10,875 nt of DNA, taken from assembly GCA_000437755.1 (NCBI GenBank), contig FR900153.1, forward strand, positions 59,147 to 70,021, in the 5' to 3' direction. The notes beneath the pieces are model-generated. The model was given only the letters and a program-made list of their open reading frames with translations. It was not told where the DNA came from and did not search any database. Position numbers and translations under genes: made by a program. The stretch comes from Roseburia sp. CAG:303. GTDB taxonomy: Bacteria > Bacillota > Clostridia > Lachnospirales > Lachnospiraceae. How positions within the stretch are numbered: position 1 is the stretch's first letter; each line of letters begins with the position of its first letter. This document shows, piece by piece, positions 1 through 6,036 of this stretch.

Positions 1-663
1 CTGGAATTTGAACAGGATGAGGAAGGCAGAATTACCTTTCCGGATGAGCGGTACCAGGCGGTTTCCCTGCTCTATCAGACCGGATTGCTGACCTTCGATC
101 TGGGGTATGACGGAGCCGTGGATTTCTATCTGGATGAGGATGTGTTTTATGGAATTGGCCAGCAGGGAGAAAAACTGACAGAGGTTTCCCTGAAACACAG
201 ATTCGGCACTTCGTTTTATCCTTTCTTTACCGGAAGAGGATATGTATGGTGTCTCTCCGCGGCACTTTTGCCGGAAACCTTCCTTTGTGGAAAAGGTCCG
301 GGGAATTTCGCATTTTACTGTACGCAGAATGACTATGTGGGACTTCTGAATACTCACGGAACGCATTATCTTTCCATGGATAAACCGCACAGCCTTTACC
401 TGCAGATGTGGATTGACATTGGTGGAATTGCCGTTCTGGCATATCTGGCATTGCTTCTGTTTCTGTTTTTGCAATATTTCAGATGGAAGAAAGCAAAGCA
501 GAAGAACATGGAAAAAGACATATCCGGATGTGCGGACTGGCTGATGGTATCCATAGTGGCATTCATCATCTATTCCGTACTGAATGACAGCCTGGTGGCG
601 GTCACATTTCTGGCTGCAATATTTTTTGGAATTTTATTTGGTATAACAGGAGAAAAGGAATGA
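1..663 (+). CDS. O-antigen ligase/polymerase-like membrane protein, 3' part
   Basis: The reading frame is open from the first base, so the gene starts upstream; 220 C-terminal residues are visible. A TTG at base 85 could be mistaken for a start, but the frame continues without a stop above it. The visible part begins in a hydrophilic, probably extracytoplasmic loop. The motif KPHSLYLQMWIDIGG (His at visible residue 130) precedes a membrane helix (about 140-160), followed by one or two more hydrophobic segments (about 181-216). A His-x-x-Leu followed by a Gly-rich helix is typical of the C-terminal half of the O-antigen ligase/Wzy family (PF04932), which joins or polymerises lipid-linked glycans outside the membrane. 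In a Gram-positive it would more likely act on exopolysaccharide or teichoic-type glycans. The family call comes from motif and topology; the substrate is unknown. The stop overlaps the next start as ATGA. Confidence 0.72.
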   Translation: MEFEQDEEGRITFPDERYQAVSLLYQTGLLTFDLGYDGAVDFYLDEDVFYGIGQQGEKLTEVSLKHRFGTSFYPFFTGRGYVWCLSAALLPETFLCGKGPGNFAFYCTQNDYVGLLNTHGTHYLSMDKPHSLYLQMWIDIGGIAVLAYLALLLFLFLQYFRWKKAKQKNMEKDISGCADWLMVSIVAFIIYSVLNDSLVAVTFLAAIFFGILFGITGEKE

Positions 664-1073
664 TAGAATTAAGAGGACATCATCTGCTCTGTACAAGCCT
701 GTTTCAGGGAAGCGGTTACAGTGAAGAATTTGTAAAGCGGATGACCGAGGTGGTAGAAAAGTGTATTCCGAATGAGGAGATCCGGCTTATAACCGGAATG
801 GATCATGTCTGTGAAAAATGTCCGAATAAGCAGGAGGATAATACCTGTCGGCTGGGAAACCGGGATGTGCTTATGAAAGATGAAAAAACACTGGAATATG
901 CCGGCTTTGCCAAAGGACAGATCTGCCGGCAGAAGGAGCTTCTGGAGGGAATCCGGCGGATTGGGAAAGAACAGTTTGAAGAAATCTGTGGAACATGCAG
1001 ATGGTGTAAAATGGGTTATTGCAGTCATGAAGGATTACACAATTTCTGTGAAAATAAAAGAGGAAAATTGTGA
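660..1073 (+). CDS. DUF1284 domain-containing cysteine-rich protein
   Basis: This 137-aa protein starts with LRGHHLLC (residues 4-11), the signature opening of the DUF1284 family (PF06935). The length is usual for that family. Eleven cysteines are present, including C51-x2-C54-x8-C63 and C110-x2-C113-x2-C116-x4-C121, plus H7 and H8. That pattern looks like Fe-S or zinc binding, which is inference because the family has no established function. There is no signal peptide, so it is probably cytoplasmic. The start is supported by AGGAG at 648-652, seven bases before ATG. The ATG overlaps the stop of the upstream membrane-protein gene, so the two are translationally coupled. No convincing terminator follows; the next promoter begins about 20 bases downstream. 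Confidence 0.85.
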   Translation: MIELRGHHLLCTSLFQGSGYSEEFVKRMTEVVEKCIPNEEIRLITGMDHVCEKCPNKQEDNTCRLGNRDVLMKDEKTLEYAGFAKGQICRQKELLEGIRRIGKEQFEEICGTCRWCKMGYCSHEGLHNFCENKRGKL

Positions 1074-1092
1074 AAAATTACAGGAAAAGTTG

Positions 1093-1121
1093 TGGACATT
1101 CTGTAAAAAATGAATTATAAT
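1093..1121 (+). promoter_or_regulatory. Sigma-A-type promoter of the large surface-protein gene
   Basis: A -35 box TGGACA (1093-1098) is separated by exactly 17 bases from a perfect -10 box TATAAT (1116-1121). Initiation is expected near 1128, about 46 bases before the ATG at 1174. The ribosome site AAAGGAAAGAGG (1154-1165) lies eight bases before that start. Confidence 0.8.
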
Positions 1122-1129
1122 ATGGACAG

Positions 1130-1143
1130 TCGTATTCGTACGA
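1130..1143 (+). other. Small UUCG-loop hairpin at the predicted mRNA 5' end
   Basis: TCGTA (1130-1134) and TACGA (1139-1143) are perfect inverted repeats around a TTCG loop. The hairpin would start only a few bases after the predicted transcription start. It could protect the 5' end of a long surface-protein mRNA, or be chance. The stem is only five base pairs. Confidence 0.4.
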
Positions 1144-1173
1144 GAAAAATAGCAAAGGAAAGAGGTATTCTCA

Positions 1174-4100
1174 ATGAAAGGTAAAAAATTATGGGCGATT
1201 ATGCTTACTATATGCCTTGTAGTAGGCTCAATCGGGGTAACGTCTGTAATGGCTTCTGCTGATAAGGATATTGATGTATCCATAACAACAGACAAGAAAG
1301 CCTTAAAAGCAGGCGATGTGGTTACTGTCAGTGTAAATCTCGACAGATTTGAATCCACCGTATCCAAGGATACAAAGAAATTAATTACAACCATCGAGAT
1401 GAATGTGCCATTTGATTCTGATACTTTTGAATATGTATCAGGTTCTATGAAAAATGGTCTCATTGCAGCAGTTGATGAGGATGACGGAACATTTTCAGAT
1501 GCAAATATTGATGGAAATGTTTTAAAGGTGGCAGCTGTATATAAGAATACAAAAGCAGGTGCTATCAGCGAAACAACCGAATCCGCACCGTTCCTGACAT
1601 TCCAGTTAAAGGTAAAAGACAGTGTAACAGAAGATGTAACAGCAAAATTTGAATTTTCAAAGCTTGTTCTGAAGAATATGTATCTTGATGACAGCTATAC
1701 ATATGATGCAACTGCTTCCAGTGTAAATGTGTATACAAATCCTGTAATCACAGTAGATGGAAGTGAAACAATCGCAGAATCCTATACTACAGCAGTAAAA
1801 GTTGCGGCAAATCAGGATGCAGAACTTACCGTAAACGGAAAAACTGTGCCAAATCCTTGTACTGTAAGTACAGCAGGCGATTATACCGTAGTTGCAAAGA
1901 ATGCAGCAGGACTTGAGACAACAAAGAAATTCAGCATCGCACCGGTAGTTGATTCAATCGAAGTTGCAGCAAATCCGACAACTGTAGAATATGTAAGAGG
2001 AACAAAGCTGGATCTTACAGGCGGAAAACTTAAAGTAGTTTATTCCAATGGTGAGACAGCAGAGATTGCCATGACAGCAGAAGGTGTAACCACAGAAGGA
2101 TACAATGCAACACCTGCAACATATGGTAAACAGACCATTACAGTAAAATACGAAGGAAAAACAACAACATTTGAAGTAACTGTAAAAGATAAAGAGATTG
2201 CTTCCATTGAATGGGCTAAGAAACCGGCAGCAAGCATTATTGAAGGTCAGGAACTGACAGCCGCATTAAAAGGTGCAGCAATCAAAGTTGTTTACAGCGA
2301 TGGAACAACAGATGAGATCAGTGTGACAGACCAGATGTGTTCTGGATTAAACGATACAGTTGGAACACAGACAATTACAGTAACTTATGGAGCAAAAACC
2401 CTTACATTCGATATTGAAGTAAAGGCAAAATCCATTACAGGCATTGAAGTAACAACAAAGCCTGCAAAGACAGAATATGTGGAAGGTACAGACCTTGATA
2501 TAACAGGTGGTGTGATCACTGTTTCTTATGATAATGGAAAGACAGAAACGGTAGATATGACTTCTGCAATGTGCAGCGGATACGAGAAGAATCCTGCAGC
2601 ATACGGAGAACAGACCATTACTGTAACATACAAAGAGCATACCGCTGTATTCACCGTTAAGGTAAGAAAGAAAGCAATGGAAAGCATTGAGCTTGTTTCC
2701 ATACCTGCAGGTACAGAAGTACTGGAAGGAAAAGAACTTGATCTTACAGACGCAAAGATCAAAGTTGTTTATGACAATGGTACAAGCAAAGAAGCAGAAC
2801 TTACAAAAGATATGCTGAAAGATTTCGACAACACAAAGGTTGGCGAACAGACGGTTACAGTTTCCTACAGTGAAGATGGTGTTACAAAGACAACTACTTT
2901 CACAGCAACTGTAAAAGCAAAATCCGTAAAATCTGTTGAACTGGTTTCTGCTCCTGAAAAGACAGAAGTATTAGAAGGAAAAGACCTTGATTTAACAGGT
3001 GCAAAGATTAAAGTTGTTTATGATAACGGTACCGAAGATCTTGGAGTGAATGTAACAAGTGACATGATTTCAGGATTTGATAAGAATACTGTCGGAAAAC
3101 AGACAATTACCATCAAATACAATGGCTACACAGTAGCACAGACATTTGAAGTAACTGTAATTGAAAAATCTGTAAGTGATGTTAAGATTGCAGAAAATAA
3201 TGTAACTAATATCAAAGAAGGTAAGGCATTTACATTCGATGGAACAATTCTTGTAAGCTACAACAATGATACAACAGAAAAAGTAGCATTTTCTGATAAG
3301 TCTGTAAAGGTAGATGCTTCCAAAGTAGATACTGCTACACCGGGCGCATACAAAGTTACCGTTGTATACACAGATAAGAAGAATGTAGAACATACATTAA
3401 CTTATGATGTAACTGTAATTGAAAAAGTTCTTGAGAAGATTGCAATTACAACAAAACCTTCCAAAACAAGTATTATCGAGGGAACAAAACTCGATGTAAC
3501 AGATGGTGTAATTACACTTTATTATGACAATGATACAACAGCAACCGTTGCTATGACCAATGACATGATTTCAGGATTTGATAACAGCAAGGTTGGAGAT
3601 CAGACAGTTACCGTAACTTATAAAGGTAAGACAGCTGAACTGGCAGTAACAGTAGCCGCTAAGACAGTAACTGATGTAACGCTTGTATCAGCACCGACAG
3701 CAACAACTGTAACAGAAGGTCTTGCACTTGATTTAACAGGTGGAAAGATTCATGTAACATATGATAATGGTACAGAAGAAGATATGGATATTACAGAAGG
3801 AATGCTTACCCTGGATACAAATGTAGTAGGAAAGCAGACCGCAACTGTAACATATGGCGGAAAGACTGTAACATTTGAAGTAGAAGTACTTGCAAAGGCT
3901 GCAACAGGCCTTGCACTCAGCTTTGGCGAAGTAACTGACTTAAAAGAAGGCACTGAACTGGCAGATGCAGGACTTGAAGTATACCTTGTTTATAACAATG
4001 GAACAAAAGATACTTTAAAACTTACCGATGTAACAATCAAAGGATATGATCCGGCTGTTCTTGGTAAACAGGATGTTAAGGTTTCTTATAAGACTGCTGA

Positions 4101-4770
4101 TGGTGCAGCATATGAAATCGGATTTATCGTTCGCGTACTTAAGAATTCTGAGATTGATTCAACCGTAACAGGTGTATCTGATGAAGAATATCTTGTAGTA
4201 TCAAAAGAAACATCAGTTAAGAAGATGAAAGAAGTTGTAGAAGCTCTTTCAAAAGTAGTTGAAAAATACGAGAAATATGAAGTATTAGATATCAAGCTCT
4301 TATCCAAGCTTACCGGTGCTGAGATTCAGCCGGATGGAAGCTTAAAGATTACTTTGGATATTCCGGCAGGATTAAACAAAGCAAATAAGCTTACTGTTTA
4401 TCGTCTGGTAGAAGGCGATGGTTCTATGAAGAAACTGGATACCTCAGTAGAAGGTGATAAGATTACTTTCGCTACAGATCACTTCAGTACTTATGTAATC
4501 GTTGAAGAGAAAGTAGAAACTCCAACTACGCAGGAACCGGAGAAAGATACTACTACTGCTGAAAATACCACAACAAATAACGAAGGACAGACTACTGCAA
4601 AAGCAGATGAAACTACAGCTGCAGGCAATACAACAGCTCAGGAAACAACAACTGCAAAAGGTACTTCTGTAAAGACAGGAGATGCTAAGAATGTAGTAGC
4701 TGTTTTAGGTATGATTGTAGCAGCAGGTGCTGGATTTGTAGTATTTTCAAGAAGAAAAGTACAGAGATAA
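1174..4770 (+). CDS. Sortase-anchored surface protein with cohesin-like domain and nine Ig-like repeats
   Basis: This is a 1198-aa exported protein. Residues 1-29 form a signal peptide (Lys-rich start, hydrophobic core, ASA before the probable cut). Residues 30-188 form a beta-rich domain resembling cohesins: a KAGD-type turn, then alternating strands, ending at NPVITV. Residues 189-258 are a short Ig-like segment. Residues 259-991 hold nine tandem bacterial Ig-like repeats of 78-86 residues, each with a VxYxNGT-type strand and a VGxQTVTVxY-type strand. Residues 992-1109 form a mixed domain ending FSTYVIVEE. Residues about 1113-1165 are a Thr-rich stalk. VKTGD (1166-1170), a hydrophobic segment (1174-1191) and a basic tail (RRKVQR) form a cell-wall sorting signal that replaces LPXTG. 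The protein probably projects from the wall for adhesion or scaffolding; the ligand is unknown. It has its own promoter and ends at an intrinsic terminator. The next gene carries a related N-terminal domain. Confidence 0.85.
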   Translation: MKGKKLWAIMLTICLVVGSIGVTSVMASADKDIDVSITTDKKALKAGDVVTVSVNLDRFESTVSKDTKKLITTIEMNVPFDSDTFEYVSGSMKNGLIAAVDEDDGTFSDANIDGNVLKVAAVYKNTKAGAISETTESAPFLTFQLKVKDSVTEDVTAKFEFSKLVLKNMYLDDSYTYDATASSVNVYTNPVITVDGSETIAESYTTAVKVAANQDAELTVNGKTVPNPCTVSTAGDYTVVAKNAAGLETTKKFSIAPVVDSIEVAANPTTVEYVRGTKLDLTGGKLKVVYSNGETAEIAMTAEGVTTEGYNATPATYGKQTITVKYEGKTTTFEVTVKDKEIASIEWAKKPAASIIEGQELTAALKGAAIKVVYSDGTTDEISVTDQMCSGLNDTVGTQTITVTYGAKTLTFDIEVKAKSITGIEVTTKPAKTEYVEGTDLDITGGVITVSYDNGKTETVDMTSAMCSGYEKNPAAYGEQTITVTYKEHTAVFTVKVRKKAMESIELVSIPAGTEVLEGKELDLTDAKIKVVYDNGTSKEAELTKDMLKDFDNTKVGEQTVTVSYSEDGVTKTTTFTATVKAKSVKSVELVSAPEKTEVLEGKDLDLTGAKIKVVYDNGTEDLGVNVTSDMISGFDKNTVGKQTITIKYNGYTVAQTFEVTVIEKSVSDVKIAENNVTNIKEGKAFTFDGTILVSYNNDTTEKVAFSDKSVKVDASKVDTATPGAYKVTVVYTDKKNVEHTLTYDVTVIEKVLEKIAITTKPSKTSIIEGTKLDVTDGVITLYYDNDTTATVAMTNDMISGFDNSKVGDQTVTVTYKGKTAELAVTVAAKTVTDVTLVSAPTATTVTEGLALDLTGGKIHVTYDNGTEEDMDITEGMLTLDTNVVGKQTATVTYGGKTVTFEVEVLAKAATGLALSFGEVTDLKEGTELADAGLEVYLVYNNGTKDTLKLTDVTIKGYDPAVLGKQDVKVSYKTADGAAYEIGFIVRVLKNSEIDSTVTGVSDEEYLVVSKETSVKKMKEVVEALSKVVEKYEKYEVLDIKLLSKLTGAEIQPDGSLKITLDIPAGLNKANKLTVYRLVEGDGSMKKLDTSVEGDKITFATDHFSTYVIVEEKVETPTTQEPEKDTTTAENTTTNNEGQTTAKADETTAAGNTTAQETTTAKGTSVKTGDAKNVVAVLGMIVAAGAGFVVFSRRKVQR
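1948..4146 (+). repeat. Nine tandem Ig-like (Big_3-type) repeat units
   Basis: Repeat units begin at protein residues 259, 342, 421, 502, 585, 667, 753, 832 and 910 and end near 991. The consensus runs: short strand such as SIELV, EG plus a Leu-Asp-Leu-Thr-Gly strand, a VVYDNGT strand, a DMISGFD-like turn, and a VGKQTVTVTY strand. Some stretches are also conserved at DNA level: the same 23 bases occur at 3061-3083 and 3562-3584. Unit 6 is the most divergent. Confidence 0.85.
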
Positions 4771-4786
4771 TCGTTTGATAAAACGA
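4771..4786 (+). other. Short hairpin directly after the surface-protein stop
   Basis: TCGTTT (4771-4776) pairs with AAACGA (4781-4786) around a GATA loop, right after the stop codon. It has no T-run, so it is not a terminator on its own. It may act as a 3' processing or stability hairpin, or be chance. Confidence 0.3.
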
Positions 4787-4803
4787 ATGATTCAAAATAA
4801 GAG

Positions 4804-4834
4804 AAAAGGCTGTTGTTAATCAACAGCCTTTTTC
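4804..4834 (+). terminator. Rho-independent terminator between the two surface-protein genes
   Basis: AAAAGGCTGTTG (4804-4815) pairs with CAACAGCCTTTT (4821-4832) around a TTAAT loop, and the 3' arm runs into five T residues (4829-4833). This is a clear intrinsic terminator. No good promoter is visible in the 30 bases before the next gene, so that gene may depend on read-through. Confidence 0.88.
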
Positions 4835-4864
4835 ACTTCTAAGATAAGATATAAGGAGGTAAAT

Positions 4865-5950
4865 ATGCAGAAAAAGCACACGGGATGGATGGCAATCATA
4901 AGTATACTGGCTTTATGCATATCTGTCATGGTGAAACAGCCGCTTCTTGCGGCACAGCCACTTTCCATCGCATTGTGTCTGGATCATGATGTTATGAAAC
5001 AGGGCGAAGAAATGAAGGTATCCGTGGCATTGCAGAATTATGATGACAGTTATAAGGACAATGTAATTACAACAATGATCGTTGAGGTATCTGTGAATAC
5101 GGATCAATTATCCGTAAATGAGGATACGATTCAGGTAGATCTGAATGAAGGAAAGGGCATGGCATTTTCCATGGCGAAATTAAAGGGCAGCAATGTAGAA
5201 TTACAATACTTGAATGTAAGCGATCCATTAAAAAAAGGAACAAAGGATTTATATAGTTTTACAGTTACAGCACAGACAGATATTGAAGATCTGAAAAAAT
5301 GCCTCAATATTTCCTATGTGGCAGTTCAGGATGGCTCAAAGGCAGAGTCCGAAAAATTAACGGCAGTTCCGGTTGTTATGGTAGCAAACAAGGCAATGGA
5401 ACAGGAAACCATAGAAGAGAAATATACTTCAGAATATGGAACGGTTCAGTCAGAAGAAAAAGATGTCAGCAATGCTGTCAGTGAGATTGAGAAATCGCAG
5501 GGAAGCACCGGAAATTCAGAAAACACGGATAATAGCAGTAATAGCAATAATAGTAGTAATAGCACTAATAATAGCAATAGCAGCAACAATAACGGTAATA
5601 ACAGCAATAGCAGTAATGATAACAGCAATAACAGCGGAAGCGATTCTTCCGGCAGTGGAGAAGATTCAAAAACACAGGAATCAAAAGGAAGTAATTCCGC
5701 AAATAATCCGACAGAAAAAAAATCGGACAGCAAAGAAGAAAGCAGCCAGAATACGGAAAAGGATACTGTAAAGGACACAGAAGAAGAGAATCAGAAAACC
5801 ACTTCCGAATCGAAATCAGAAACAGGAACAACCGAGAATGAAAAATCTTCAAAAAGCGGTCCTGGCAGTGTTGTGGCAGTGGCAGTCATTCTTGTATGTG
5901 TAGTGCTTGCCGCAGCAGGAGTATACTTTGTAAGGAAGAAGAAAAAATAA
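4865..5950 (+). CDS. Membrane-anchored surface protein with cohesin-like domain and Asn/Ser-rich linker
   Basis: This is a 361-aa protein. Residues 1-30 form a signal peptide (KKH, hydrophobic core, LLAA before the likely cut). Residues 32-175 form a beta-rich domain. Its spacing and phrases (LSIALCLDHDVMKQGEEMKV, then VSVALQNYDD) align by eye with the cohesin-like domain of the preceding gene (VSITTDKKALKAGDVVTV, then SVNLDRF), so the two are probably distant paralogues. Residues 223-257 are almost only Asn and Ser (32 of 35). Residues about 258-330 are Ser/Glu/Lys/Thr-rich and highly charged. Residues 336-356 form a membrane helix followed by RKKKK. No LPXTG or VKTGD-like motif precedes the helix (the sequence is SKSGPGS), so it is probably held by the membrane helix and not by sortase. 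AAGGAGGT (4853-4860) lies just before the ATG. The function is unknown; a surface partner of the neighbouring protein is an inference. Confidence 0.8.
   Translation: MQKKHTGWMAIISILALCISVMVKQPLLAAQPLSIALCLDHDVMKQGEEMKVSVALQNYDDSYKDNVITTMIVEVSVNTDQLSVNEDTIQVDLNEGKGMAFSMAKLKGSNVELQYLNVSDPLKKGTKDLYSFTVTAQTDIEDLKKCLNISYVAVQDGSKAESEKLTAVPVVMVANKAMEQETIEEKYTSEYGTVQSEEKDVSNAVSEIEKSQGSTGNSENTDNSSNSNNSSNSTNNSNSSNNNGNNSNSSNDNSNNSGSDSSGSGEDSKTQESKGSNSANNPTEKKSDSKEESSQNTEKDTVKDTEEENQKTTSESKSETGTTENEKSSKSGPGSVVAVAVILVCVVLAAAGVYFVRKKKK
5531..5635 (+). repeat. AAT/AGC/AGT triplet tract encoding an Asn/Ser linker
   Basis: These 35 codons are nearly all AAT, AAC, AGC or AGT, giving 32 Asn/Ser residues (protein 223-257), broken only by single Thr, Gly and Asp residues. 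The tract is a degenerate triplet microsatellite. In-frame slippage could change the linker length between strains. Confidence 0.8.
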
Positions 5951-5958
5951 GTGCTTAG

Positions 5959-5987
5959 TTGACATTTAAACTTAACCGTTGTAGAAT
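5959..5987 (+). promoter_or_regulatory. Sigma-A-type promoter of leuS
   Basis: A perfect -35 box TTGACA (5959-5964) lies 17 bases before TAGAAT (5982-5987), which differs from the consensus -10 at one position. Initiation near 5994 gives a leader of only about 43 bases. It starts nine bases after the previous stop, with no terminator in between. Confidence 0.85.
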
Positions 5988-6036
5988 AGAAAAAGTGTCA
6001 GAGAAAAGGACTATTTTATATAAATTAGGAGGAACT

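Noticed and set aside
1078..1106. TTACAG ... CTGTAA dyad after the DUF1284 gene considered as a terminator.
   Set aside because: The arms are only six bases around a 17-base loop that includes the -35 box, with no GC-rich stem. It is a weak signal and may be chance.
2347..2640. Cys-rich minus-strand open frame opposite the Ig-repeat region; similar frames occur at 3070-3393 and elsewhere on the minus strand of this gene.
   Set aside because: These frames arise from the repetitive ACA/GTA-rich codons of the plus-strand gene, and none has a ribosome site or recognisable domain.
5446..5778. Minus-strand open frame rich in Leu and Ser opposite the 361-aa protein gene.
   Set aside because: It is the complement of the AAT/AGC tract read in another frame. 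It has no ribosome site, and its composition follows directly from the repeat.
5959..6036. N-terminal extension of leuS from TTG at 5959.
   Set aside because: The TTG is part of the -35 box. The ATG at 6037 has a strong ribosome site and gives the normal LeuRS N-terminus.
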